DNA of 11,562 bases from JABMRF01 sp964434235 (GTDB lineage: Bacteria > Patescibacteriota > Patescibacteriia > UBA11705 > JABHMO01), in contig CAYSUN010000037.1 of the NCBI GenBank assembly GCA_964434235.1, positions 1-11,562 on the forward strand, in the 5' to 3' direction. Shown here piece after piece: positions 1 through 6,289 of the stretch. Under the pieces are notes generated by a model. The model had not been told where the DNA came from. It did no database searches and saw only the letters and a list, made by a program, of their open reading frames with translations. Numbering within the stretch: position 1 is the first letter of the stretch; the number at the start of each line of letters is the position of its first letter. Both the position numbers and the translations under genes were made by a program.

Positions 1-31
1 TTTTAATAAATAGATAATTTATAAATATTTA

Positions 32-118
32 GCCGCGGTGGTGAAATTGGTAGACGCACTGGACTCAAAATCCAGCGGTAGCAATACCATGCCGGTTCGA
101 CTCCGGCCCGCGGCACCA
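32..118 (+). tRNA. tRNA-Leu, anticodon CAA
   Basis: A complete class II tRNA. The 7-bp acceptor stem GCCGCGG (32-38) pairs with CCGCGGC (108-114), with discriminator A115 and an encoded CCA at 116-118. The anticodon stem CTGGA/TCCAG (59-63/71-75) encloses the loop CTCAAAA, giving anticodon CAA at 66-68, which reads UUG. The variable arm is a small hairpin, GGTA-GCAA-TACC (77-88), as expected for leucine tRNAs. The T arm is GCCGG-TTCGACT-CCGGC (91-107). AT-rich DNA upstream (1-31) could hold a -10 box (TATAAA), but the window starts too close to judge the promoter. Confidence 0.97.
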
Positions 119-129
119 TATCCAATACC

Positions 130-158
130 TTTACAATTTATTAATTTTGTATTACAAT
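130..158 (+). promoter_or_regulatory. sigma70-type promoter for the initiator tRNA
   Basis: The -35 box TTTACA (130-135) and the -10 box TACAAT (153-158) each match consensus at 5 of 6 positions, with an ideal 17-bp spacer. The predicted start near 165 would leave about 12 nt before the mature 5' end of tRNA-fMet at 177. This suggests the initiator tRNA is transcribed independently of tRNA-Leu. Read from sequence only. Confidence 0.6.
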
Positions 159-176
159 TTTTGCACACTACATTAA

Positions 177-252
177 CGCGGGATAGAGCAGTTGGCAGCT
201 CGCCAGGCCCATAACCTGGAGGTCATCGGTTCGAGTCCGGTTCCCGCTACCA
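177..252 (+). tRNA. initiator tRNA-fMet, anticodon CAU
   Basis: The acceptor 5' arm CGCGGGA (177-183) pairs with the 3' arm at 242-248 except at the first pair. C1 faces U72, the unpaired 1-72 end that marks bacterial initiators for formylation and excludes them from EF-Tu. The D stem GAGC/GCTC has the initiator-type A11:U24 pair. The anticodon stem CCAGG/CCTGG (203-207/215-219) surrounds loop CCCATAA with anticodon CAT at 210-212. The T loop is TTCGAGT, and CCA is encoded at 250-252. Two departures from the usual bacterial initiator are visible: position 33 is C instead of the near-universal U, and the first of the three anticodon-stem G:C pairs (29:41) is A:U. Identity as initiator is secure from C1·U72 plus A11:U24. 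Confidence 0.93.
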
Positions 253-275
253 AATATTATCTTCTTATATATAAC

Positions 276-294
276 AACTCTCAAGTTGAGAGTT
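276..294. repeat. perfect 19-nt palindrome between two tRNA genes
   Basis: AACTCTCAA, a central G, then TTGAGAGTT: nine perfectly complementary bases each side. As RNA it gives a 7-bp stem with loop AAGUU, ending 3 nt before the next tRNA. No U tract follows, so it is not a standard terminator. A processing hairpin for a tRNA-fMet/tRNA-Met co-transcript or a small operator are both possible. No good -35/-10 pair for the downstream tRNA was seen in the 45-nt gap. Confidence 0.6.
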
Positions 295-297
295 TAA

Positions 298-374
298 GCC
301 AGGGTAGCTCAGACGGTTAGAGCGTAGGAATCATAACCCTAAGGTCGCGGGTTCGATCCCCGCCCCTGGTACCA
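298..374 (+). tRNA. tRNA with CAU anticodon, probably elongator tRNA-Met
   Basis: The acceptor stem GCCAGGG (298-304) pairs with CCCCTGG plus T (364-370) and closes with a G1:U72 wobble. Discriminator A371 and CCA (372-374) are encoded. D stem GCTC/GAGC; T arm CGGG-TTCGATC-CCCG. The anticodon CAT lies at 332-334 with the normal U33. The anticodon stem TAGGA/CCCTA has an A31·C39 mismatch next to the loop, and position 32 is A instead of a pyrimidine. A CAU tRNA with a paired first acceptor position is either elongator Met or lysidine-modified Ile2. The acceptor pairs 4:69 and 5:68 here are A:U and G:C, unlike the C:G pairs known to favour TilS recognition in E. coli Ile2, so Met is preferred but not proven. 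Confidence 0.8.
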
Positions 375-396
375 ATTTATTCTAACAAATTGAGTT

Positions 397-1344
397 ATGT
401 GGTTTATCTTTGACTCAATAATTATTTTCATAATACTTTTTTGTTCTTACTGGATGTATGTTATCATGCGTTCTTTTTTTTATTTTAACAATCCCAAGAC
501 AAAAATTGTCCGTATCTGTTTTCTTGTTTTCTTGTTTTCTTGTTTTTTTGTTATTTCCTGGGGCAGTTTTATTGAACCAAAACTTATAAAACTTAAACAC
601 ACTGAGCTTAACCTAGAACAAACAACTCAAAATGAAAACATTAAAATTGTTTTATTAACTGACTTGCATATTGGTCGATACAAAAAATCATTTTTTATCA
701 ATCGAGTTATCAAAAAAATTCAAGCTGAAAAACCAGATTTAATTCTACTTGGTGGAGATTACATTTTGGGCAAAGAAGAAAATTTTAAATATCTTTATCC
801 ATTACAAAAATTAAGCACCACGATACCAACCTATGCAATAACTGGCAATCATGAATTTGCTTTGGCCTATGATCAAGACCCTGATCGTCAAGACAAAACC
901 GCCACCATGCGTCGACTTTTCAAAAATTGGAATATTACAATTCTTGATAATAAAACAGTTAAAATAACGATCAACAAAAACAGCTTTAACTTGACTGGCA
1001 TTCCTGATATTTGGGGCGATGATGACAATCTTCACAAAGCAAAAATTAATCTTGACCCAAGAATTCCTAGTATTTTGCTTTGCCACAATCCAAGCATAAT
1101 TGACAATCCTGAATCTGAAATTTTTAATTTAATTCTTTCTGGACATACCCACGGCGGACAAATTCGTTTACCTTTTTGGGGCCCAGTCTCATCTTTACCA
1201 ACAACACTTGGTCGAAAAATCGACAAAGGATTATTTATGATAAAAAAAACAGCATTATATATTTCTGCTGGTTTAGGTGAGTCTGGAGCTCGAGCTAGAT
1301 TGTTTAATCAACCAGAAATATCTGTCCTAAATATAAACTTATAA
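397..1344 (+). CDS. membrane-anchored metallophosphoesterase (YkuE/YaeI-like)
   Basis: A 315-residue protein with two hydrophobic segments at about residues 3-23 and 37-55, then a calcineurin-like phosphoesterase domain. The metal-binding motifs appear in the family order: TDLHIG (D89, H91), GGDY (D121), GNHE (N151, H152), LCHNP (H230) and GHTHGG (H250, H252). All expected ligands are present, so it should be an active dimetal phosphoesterase held at the membrane. Relatives in this group act on phospholipid-type substrates or remain uncharacterised; the substrate cannot be read from sequence. An in-frame TGA lies two codons before the ATG, which fixes the start. There is no Shine-Dalgarno site, and only 22 nt separate it from the preceding tRNA, so it may be on a tRNA-mRNA read-through transcript. 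Its TAA directly abuts the stop codon of the convergent gene. Confidence 0.9.
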   Translation: MWFIFDSIIIFIILFCSYWMYVIMRSFFYFNNPKTKIVRICFLVFLFSCFFVISWGSFIEPKLIKLKHTELNLEQTTQNENIKIVLLTDLHIGRYKKSFFINRVIKKIQAEKPDLILLGGDYILGKEENFKYLYPLQKLSTTIPTYAITGNHEFALAYDQDPDRQDKTATMRRLFKNWNITILDNKTVKITINKNSFNLTGIPDIWGDDDNLHKAKINLDPRIPSILLCHNPSIIDNPESEIFNLILSGHTHGGQIRLPFWGPVSSLPTTLGRKIDKGLFMIKKTALYISAGLGESGARARLFNQPEISVLNINL

Positions 1345-2490
1345 TTATTTTTTATTAATTAAAACAAGAAATTTTTCAACTGTCTTCTCCCATGTAAAAC
1401 TTTGGGAATTTTTTTTGCCTTTTACAATAAGCTGTTGGCGAAGACATTTATCTGCTAAAACTTGCTTAATACCTCGACGAATCGAATTAACATCATTACT
1501 TTCAACTAAAATTGCTGAATCATTAGCAACTTCTTGCAAAGAAGAATTATTACCAGTCACAACAGGAACACCCAAAGACATGGCTTCTAAAACTGGGAAA
1601 CCAAAACCTTCATACTGCGAAGGAAAAATAAAGGCCTCACAATTTTTCAGTAAAATATTTCTTTCTCTATTACTTATTTTACCAATATATTTAATACGTG
1701 AATTTATCAATCTTTGGTTTAGGCAATTCAAGTTTTTGAAAACCAAATTATACTTCCAACCCTTATTACCAGCTAAAACAAGATCAATTTTACTTTCTTC
1801 ATTCTCAAATAAATAATTAGAAAAAGCTTTTATTAAATTTAAAATATTTTTTCTCGGTTCAATTGTGCCTAAAAACAAACAATAATCGCCTTTAATTTCA
1901 AACTTATTTTTGATCGTAGTTATTTCGTCAGGCAAATAAGTGTCCTTGATTCTAACACCAGGATAGATTACCGAAACTTTATCTTTATTAATTTTAAAAA
2001 TTTTCAATAAATCATTTTTTGTACATTGAGAAATGGCAACTATCTTTTTTGCTTTTCTAATACTGGCTGGGACTAAAATTTTAGTTGAAAACCACTGTTT
2101 TTCAGGAAACCAATCCGGATGTAAATAAATAGCTAAGTCGTGAATTATTAAAATGGAATTTTTATTATAAAAAAGAGGAATAACATTAGCGGGAAAAATA
2201 CAATTATCCAAATTTTCACATTTAAGAAGATGAGAAAATCTAATATGATTATCCCAAAGTGGAATTTTTGAACTTTGTCTAAAAAGCTTAACTATTTTAA
2301 CTCGAGAATTTGTACCTTTTATCTTGTGAACTGTTTCTGGGGAAATATCACTATAAAAAAACAAAACATAATCATTAATTTGATCATGTTTAAGTAAATT
2401 GCGAACAAAATGGTAAGTATAACGTTCTATCCCCGCTCCCAAATTTTGTTGCACATCATAAAATTTTCGACAATCTATTCCTATTTTCAT
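1345..2490 (-). CDS. glycosyltransferase family 4 (GT-B fold)
   Basis: A 381-residue glycosyltransferase. The N-terminal Rossmann half begins MKIGIDCRKF with a glycine-rich segment, GAGIERYT (18-25), typical of GT4 sugar transferases. The C-terminal half has the donor-binding signature LFLGTIEPRKN (205-215) and the EX7E-type motif around E294 and E302 within YEGFGFPVLEAMSLG. The family moves a sugar from a nucleotide sugar to a lipid- or glycan-linked acceptor at the inner membrane face; mannosyltransferases are common close relatives, but substrate is unknown. The start at 2490 is chosen over a longer reading frame beginning near 2667 because ATG here overlaps the upstream TGA as ATGA, the Rossmann strand begins immediately, and the extra 59 residues lie inside the preceding gene in another frame and are Cys/Phe-rich. 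It is last in the envelope operon. Confidence 0.9.
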   Translation of the reverse strand: MKIGIDCRKFYDVQQNLGAGIERYTYHFVRNLLKHDQINDYVLFFYSDISPETVHKIKGTNSRVKIVKLFRQSSKIPLWDNHIRFSHLLKCENLDNCIFPANVIPLFYNKNSILIIHDLAIYLHPDWFPEKQWFSTKILVPASIRKAKKIVAISQCTKNDLLKIFKINKDKVSVIYPGVRIKDTYLPDEITTIKNKFEIKGDYCLFLGTIEPRKNILNLIKAFSNYLFENEESKIDLVLAGNKGWKYNLVFKNLNCLNQRLINSRIKYIGKISNRERNILLKNCEAFIFPSQYEGFGFPVLEAMSLGVPVVTGNNSSLQEVANDSAILVESNDVNSIRRGIKQVLADKCLRQQLIVKGKKNSQSFTWEKTVEKFLVLINKK

Positions 2491-2978
2491 ATCAATGAAA
2501 AAATTCCTGCTGATAATAAAGTTACTATCAAACCAGCAATAACTACACCCAAAGAAACAAATAACAAAGCTTTTTTTCTCGGTATTTTGAAAAGAAAAGA
2601 AGCTACCGAACCAGTCCATGCACCAGTAATTGGTAATGGTATGGCTACAAAGATCATCAACGCCCACGGCCCATATTTTTCAAATTTTTTAGAAAAACTT
2701 TTTACTATTCTATTAAACCACCAATCAAATATTTTTTTAAAAAAATTTGAATTTTGACTAAGCCACTTAGCAATTGGTTCTAATAACCAAATTATAAAAA
2801 TAGCAGGAATAATATCCCCTATAATTGAAATTAAAAAAGCTAACCAAGGAGTCATGTGAAAATAACCAATAGCAAATGGAATTGAACCACGCAGTTCAGT
2901 TATTGGTAACATTGACAAAAAAAGAGTTGCCCAAGCAGAGTTCATCGACGAAAAAAAATTGTAAACTGCTTCTAGCAT
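2487..2978 (-). CDS. PF06695 'small multi-drug export' family membrane protein
   Basis: 163 residues with several hydrophobic segments (about 13-40, 45-67, 104-129, 137-161). Two re-entrant-like signatures match the COG2426/PF06695 family: LPITELRGSIPFAIG (24-38) near the N-terminus and AIPLPITGAWTGS (112-124) in the second half. The pseudo-repeat of a proline/glycine-rich loop followed by a membrane helix resembles the DedA-type architecture. The export function in the family name is weakly supported, and the real substrate is unknown. It starts 3 nt after the upstream carboxypeptidase stop, and its TGA overlaps the next gene's ATG, so translation of the two is probably coupled. This TGA stop is direct evidence for the standard code here. 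Confidence 0.85.
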   Translation of the reverse strand: MLEAVYNFFSSMNSAWATLFLSMLPITELRGSIPFAIGYFHMTPWLAFLISIIGDIIPAIFIIWLLEPIAKWLSQNSNFFKKIFDWWFNRIVKSFSKKFEKYGPWALMIFVAIPLPITGAWTGSVASFLFKIPRKKALLFVSLGVVIAGLIVTLLSAGIFSLI

Positions 2979-2981
2979 AGA

Positions 2982-3881
2982 TTATTTTGACCAAGAATAA
3001 TTAGAATATACCCAATCGGCAATAACTTTAACATCGTAAAAACGACTATTAATATTATCACTATTCAAAACAACAATTAAAACTTGGTTTTCATTTTGTT
3101 TAATCTCAACAGACAAACAATATCCGGCCTCGGGCAAATACCCAGTTTTACCGCCAATCAATTCATAACCATATTTAGGACTATTTAAAAAACTATCCAC
3201 TAAAATATCTGTATTATATATTTTTCTTAACTTTTTATTATTTAAAATATTAAATTCGTATTTGCCTTGTAAAACCGATTCCCTAATTTCATTTTCTCTC
3301 ATAGCATTATGAACCAGTCGAGAAACATCAAGCGCTGTGGAAATATTATTTTCATTCAAACCTGTTGGATCAGCAAATTTAGAATTATACATTTGTAAAT
3401 CTTTGGCTTTCATATTCATCAAAGACACGAACTGTGATTCTCTAAATCCTAGCGCTCTAATCATCGCCTTTATAGCATTATTATCAGACGTTACTAGCGC
3501 AGCTTTCCACAAATCAATAAACAAAACTTCTTCACCTCTATAAATATGCGGATAAGCACCAACGGTTTCATCCTGCTCCAACATTTCTACTGGCATTTGC
3601 CAATTTGGCTTTTGATCCAAAATCACCAAGGTTGTCATTAATTTGGTAATGCTAGCAATCGGTTGCTGAACATTACTATTTTTTTGTAATAAAACCTTGC
3701 CACTATTAACGTCTATAGCCACAAACTTATCAGCATTAACTACAACTCCGACATTTTCTTGATTTATCCTCTCTGGTTGCGATTGAACACTTTCTCCAAT
3801 ACCCAAAAAGGAAATATCTGAAGCATAGATATTACTAAACGGTTGTAATAATAAAAGTGAAAGAAGTAAATTTACAAGCAT
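2982..3881 (-). CDS. serine-type D-Ala-D-Ala carboxypeptidase (S11, DacA/PBP5-like)
   Basis: 299 residues with the three penicillin-binding motifs in order: SITK (S77 nucleophile, K80), SDN (132-134) and KTG (245-247). It should remove the terminal D-Ala from peptidoglycan pentapeptides outside the cytoplasmic membrane. The N-terminus is a short hydrophobic signal (about 3-15) with a plausible cleavage after Ala20 (NIYA/SD). It carries no Lys or Arg before the hydrophobic core, which is atypical. An in-frame TAA immediately before the ATG rules out a longer N-terminus. The protein ends soon after the catalytic domain, so the PBP5 beta-rich C-terminal domain and amphipathic anchor are missing, and attachment, if any, would be through an uncleaved signal. 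It sits 3 nt after the upstream gene and 3 nt before the next. Confidence 0.9.
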   Translation of the reverse strand: MLVNLLLSLLLLQPFSNIYASDISFLGIGESVQSQPERINQENVGVVVNADKFVAIDVNSGKVLLQKNSNVQQPIASITKLMTTLVILDQKPNWQMPVEMLEQDETVGAYPHIYRGEEVLFIDLWKAALVTSDNNAIKAMIRALGFRESQFVSLMNMKAKDLQMYNSKFADPTGLNENNISTALDVSRLVHNAMRENEIRESVLQGKYEFNILNNKKLRKIYNTDILVDSFLNSPKYGYELIGGKTGYLPEAGYCLSVEIKQNENQVLIVVLNSDNINSRFYDVKVIADWVYSNYSWSK

Positions 3882-3884
3882 TTA

Positions 3885-4271
3885 TTAATTGATTGATTTT
3901 GACTTAGGCCCTGGAATGTTACCATCTTGATCTGTTTGCTTTTTAATTTTTTTTACAACTGGAAGATCCGTACGTACATAATTTTCTTCAGCATCAACAT
4001 CTCTAAAATTAAGACCTGGAATTGATGAAACTGTTTTATTTACTAGATCTGAATCAGTTCTATCAATCATTTGCCTAACAACTTTTAAAGCTTCAGCAAC
4101 CCCCCTTTTTTGTTCTTTCAACATAGCTAATAATTTTTCCTCATGACCGGGTTTAGCCCTTTCTAATTCACGTTTTTCCTTAGCTTCAGCAATAGCCGCT
4201 TGAAGTTCTGGGTGATCCTTGATATTAAAAAACTGCACCTCATTGCCCTTGTTTGAATCTGGAGTTTTCAT
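3885..4271 (-). CDS. small charged hypothetical protein
   Basis: A 128-residue soluble, strongly charged protein that I do not recognise. Residues 18-72 are rich in Glu, Lys, Ala and Leu and should form one or two long helices, possibly a coiled coil. The C-terminal 50 residues are polar and probably disordered (KKIKKQTDQDGNIPGPKSK). There is no signal peptide, membrane segment or Cys. It lies 29 nt after scpB and two adjacent TAA codons separate it from the carboxypeptidase ATG, so it is on the scpAB-envelope transcript. The reading frame is intact and tightly embedded, which supports it being a real gene. No function is proposed. Confidence 0.7.
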   Translation of the reverse strand: MKTPDSNKGNEVQFFNIKDHPELQAAIAEAKEKRELERAKPGHEEKLLAMLKEQKRGVAEALKVVRQMIDRTDSDLVNKTVSSIPGLNFRDVDAEENYVRTDLPVVKKIKKQTDQDGNIPGPKSKSIN

Positions 4272-4300
4272 AATAATTTTGATTAATAATTATTTAATTG

Positions 4301-4864
4301 TTATATATTTTTATCTTCTGCTCTTTTTTCTAAATATTGCTCCAGATTATCAACTTTATTCAACCTTTCATAATCTGGTAATTCATTTACTGTATTTAAA
4401 CCTAAATGTTTCAAAAACTCTATTGTTACTTGATAATAATTTTGGGAATTTTCTTTATTTTCCTCAAAGTCTATCAATCCTCGGATTAAAAGATTTCTGA
4501 TAATTAAGCTACAGTTAACACCACGAATTTGCTCCAACTCTGCTTTGGCAATCGGACCTCTATAAGCAATAACAGTCAAAGTTTCCAAAGAAGCAGGCGT
4601 TAATTCTCCAGTCATATCATCTTTGGTGAATTTTTTTACTAATTCAGCTGAGACTGGGGCTGTTACCATTTGAATTTCCATTCCTGACTGAGCAATCCGC
4701 ACGCCACTATCCTCCGTATTGTACTTTTGCTTCAAAGTATTAATAACCTCTTCAACTTCATTAGCTGTAATTTTTTCTCCATTTTTATTAAAAAAAGAAA
4801 CAATTTCTTTGACGGAAAGTGGCTTAGGCGAAATAAATAAAAGACTTTCTATTTTTGTTTTCAT
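4301..4864 (-). CDS. scpB: SMC-Scp complex subunit ScpB
   Basis: A 187-residue ScpB. Two winged-helix domains are visible: the N-terminal one starts KIESLLFISPKPLSVKEI (4-21), and the C-terminal one contains the diagnostic TLTVIAYRGPIAKAELEQIR (95-114) followed by NLLIRGLIDF. ScpB dimers bind ScpA and help close the SMC ring that condenses and segregates chromosomes; the protein acts on the nucleoid. The length is near the usual 180-200 residues. The start is taken as ATG 4864. A longer frame from a TTG at 4909 would start inside a predicted -10 box, and its 15 extra residues are not ScpB-like. scpA lies directly upstream, as in most bacteria, but with an unusually long 86-nt gap holding a promoter and repeats. 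No smc is in the window. Confidence 0.93.
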   Translation of the reverse strand: MKTKIESLLFISPKPLSVKEIVSFFNKNGEKITANEVEEVINTLKQKYNTEDSGVRIAQSGMEIQMVTAPVSAELVKKFTKDDMTGELTPASLETLTVIAYRGPIAKAELEQIRGVNCSLIIRNLLIRGLIDFEENKENSQNYYQVTIEFLKHLGLNTVNELPDYERLNKVDNLEQYLEKRAEDKNI

Positions 4865-4866
4865 AA

Positions 4867-4952
4867 AAAAACGTGATTTACGTGATAAACATTGATAGTT
4901 ACATAACAATATTAAATTACGTCATGTTACAAATCAAGTGGATCACGTTTTT
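4867..4952 (-). repeat. long-range inverted repeat spanning the scpA-scpB gap
   Basis: On the coding strand AAAAACGTGAT (4952-4942, including two bases of the scpA stop codon) is an exact 11-bp complement of ATCACGTTTTT (4877-4867), which ends 2 nt before the scpB ATG. A second ATCACGT copy at 4886-4880 can compete for the same left arm. An scpA read-through mRNA could fold the scpB start into this stem. A transcript from the internal promoter would lack the left arm. Confidence 0.55.
4909..4937 (-). promoter_or_regulatory. internal promoter for scpB
   Basis: TTGATT (4937-4932), a 17-bp spacer and TAATAT (4914-4909) on the - strand form a good sigma70-type promoter in the 86-nt gap. Transcription would begin near 4902, about 38 nt before the chosen scpB ATG. 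It would exclude the alternative TTG start at 4909 from the mRNA. Confidence 0.55.
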
Positions 4953-5640
4953 AGATTTTTTCAATTATAATATCATCAAAATTTTTACTTTGCTTCAAGG
5001 TCAACTGATGTCTTTTTAGCAATTCAAGTAAAGCTAAAAAATTTATAATGACCTCTGTTTTGTTCTTGGCACTATTCAAAACTTGACTAAAACCAAACTT
5101 TTTTCTTTCTTTAATGAATTTTTGCATATCAAAAATTGTTTGTTGCAAACTGACCGTTTTTTCAACCATTTGCCTTGGCATTTTCACCAAAGGATCAAGT
5201 CGACGAAGAACTATTAAAAAAGTTGATTTTAAATTGGAAACTTTTAATTTTGAAGGTGGAGAAAATTCTACTTCAGTTTTTTCAATCATTTTTTTTCTAG
5301 AAAAAGAAAATTTTCCTTCGGAAATTAAAGCTTGAATTTTTTTCGAGGCTTCGACAAACTCTTTGTACATTTTTAACTGCTTAGCCAAATCATCCAAATC
5401 TTCTTCTTCATCTAAAATTGGCAACAAAGCTTTTGATTTCAAAAAAAGTAATCGGGCAGCCAAAACCAAAAAGTCTGAAAGCTCTTCAGGATCTTTATCT
5501 TCTAACTTTTCTATTTCCTTAATATAACCGTCCGTAACTTCGGCTAAAGCAATTTCTGTAATTTCTAATTTTTGCTTTTCAATGAGTTGTAAAAGCAAAT
5601 CCAATGGTCCATTAAATTTTTCTGATTTTATTTCAAACAC
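4951..5640 (-). CDS. scpA: segregation and condensation protein ScpA (kleisin)
   Basis: A 229-residue ScpA. The N-terminal kleisin helix domain shows the family hallmark FNGPLDLLLQLIEKQKLEI (9-27), then SDFLVLAARLLFLKSKALLP (55-74). An acidic linker follows (EEEDLDDL, 78-85). The C-terminal winged helix is TEVIINFLALLELLKR (195-210) with FDDIIIEKI at the end. ScpA bridges the SMC heads and binds ScpB. The start is GTG at 5640, directly before FEIKSEKFNGPLDLL, with no better ATG. It is shorter than the roughly 250-residue average because the linker is compact. A 66-nt gap separates it from the upstream gene; an AT-rich TATAAA lies there but no well-spaced -35 was found. The order scpA-scpB is conserved widely. 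Confidence 0.93.
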   Translation of the reverse strand: MFEIKSEKFNGPLDLLLQLIEKQKLEITEIALAEVTDGYIKEIEKLEDKDPEELSDFLVLAARLLFLKSKALLPILDEEEDLDDLAKQLKMYKEFVEASKKIQALISEGKFSFSRKKMIEKTEVEFSPPSKLKVSNLKSTFLIVLRRLDPLVKMPRQMVEKTVSLQQTIFDMQKFIKERKKFGFSQVLNSAKNKTEVIINFLALLELLKRHQLTLKQSKNFDDIIIEKI

Positions 5641-5706
5641 GTAAATATTAGATTAGACAAGATTTTATACAAGATAAAAAATTTTATATGTCTTGCAATG
5701 TTCTTT

Positions 5707-6003
5707 TTATTTTAATTTTAATTTTAACTGTTGACTGATTAATTTTTGCGTTTCCTTGACACCCTTTGTACTGAGCCCAACTTCACGTATAAACCACTTA
5801 GATTTTGTGCGAACACCAAACCCCAACATTAAATCTTTATCAATTAAACTTTCTAAACTGCCAGTAATTACCTTTACTTGTGATTCTTTTTTGGCCTTGC
5901 CACTATCTTTGTAAAACTCCAAAAATTTATTTCGACTAATTCTAAAACTTTTACTATTATAGCATTTTTTTAAAATAAATTTTTGTAAATTTGAAAGTCT
6001 CAT
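5707..6003 (-). CDS. small winged-helix-like hypothetical protein
   Basis: 98 residues, very basic, no membrane segment. The pattern fits a winged helix: helix LSNLQKFILKKCY (3-15), helix RNKFLEFYKDS (24-34), a putative recognition helix at about KVITGSLESLIDKDL (44-58), then a beta-wing, RTKSKWFIREVGLSTKG (65-81), and a final helix ETQKLISQQLKL (84-95). Such folds usually bind DNA or form protein contacts; target and role are unknown. It may be a regulator of the scp genes downstream, but position alone does not show this. Start is ATG 6003; no Shine-Dalgarno site. Confidence 0.65.
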   Translation of the reverse strand: MRLSNLQKFILKKCYNSKSFRISRNKFLEFYKDSGKAKKESQVKVITGSLESLIDKDLMLGFGVRTKSKWFIREVGLSTKGVKETQKLISQQLKLKLK

Positions 6004-6289
6004 AAAAACGCTTTATTAGCCTCGAGTAAGCGTAACGAACCGACAAGCCTCAAACATTATTCCATCACAACATATAAAGTACGAATATTACTAGACAAAA
6101 TATAAACGAAATAAACCTTTTCTTCTTTTATAACCATTTTCTAAGTTTTCTACACTCACTACGCTCGGTCGAAAATCCAAGCCTTTATTTTTTTTGGCTT
6201 AAAGGCTCATCAATTCTCACTCGATCACGAGGAAAAAGTGTAGCTTGTTTAACGCTGTCTAAACCAAGTGATTATTATTCCTTCCATTT
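6004..6289. other. gene-free interval with an aspS remnant and inverted GC-rich motifs
   Basis: This 286-nt stretch has no intact gene. Its right part (6185-6273) is the displaced aspS 3' end described separately. Two GC-richer patches stand out of AT-rich DNA: CTCGAGTAAGCGTAACG around 6019-6035 and CACTACGCTCGGTCGA around 6159-6174. They are partly alike in opposite orientation (11 of 16 positions over CRYTACGCT...TCGA). A short hairpin is possible from GCCTTTA (6181-6187) and TAAAGGC (6200-6206). I see no convincing promoter for the downstream gene. Confidence 0.5.
6185..6273 (-). pseudogene. displaced 3'-terminal fragment of aspS
   Basis: Positions 6204-6273 match 7938-8007, the end of the intact aspS, at 67 of 70 bases. 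In frame, the fragment encodes LGLDSVKQATLFPRDRVRID (the same residues as aspS) and continues as EPLSQKK before its own TAA at 6187-6185. The intact gene instead ends EPLTRGAKKE. Two of the three differences are synonymous (AGC/AGT Ser, GCT/GCC Ala), as expected between two once-functional alleles. In-frame TAA codons just upstream mean it cannot be expressed as a protein. It looks like the original aspS terminus, moved downstream when DNA was inserted. Confidence 0.85.

Noticed and set aside
1415..1816. A 133-codon open frame on the + strand
   Set aside because: It lies wholly opposite the conserved C-terminal half of the GT4 gene.
2491..2667. N-terminal extension of the GT4 protein by 59 residues
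   Set aside because: The extension lies entirely within the PF06695 gene in another frame, is Cys/Phe-rich, and the family fold begins at the Met at 2490.
1345..2978. Recoded TGA as in Gracilibacteria/Absconditabacteria
   Set aside because: TGA is used as a true stop at 2489-2487 in an ATGA overlap, and every recognised protein is full length under the standard code.
6181..6206. Intrinsic terminator after the aspS remnant
   Set aside because: The 7-bp stem is real, but on the - strand no T tract follows. On the + strand the T run is in the loop and no + transcript is expected.
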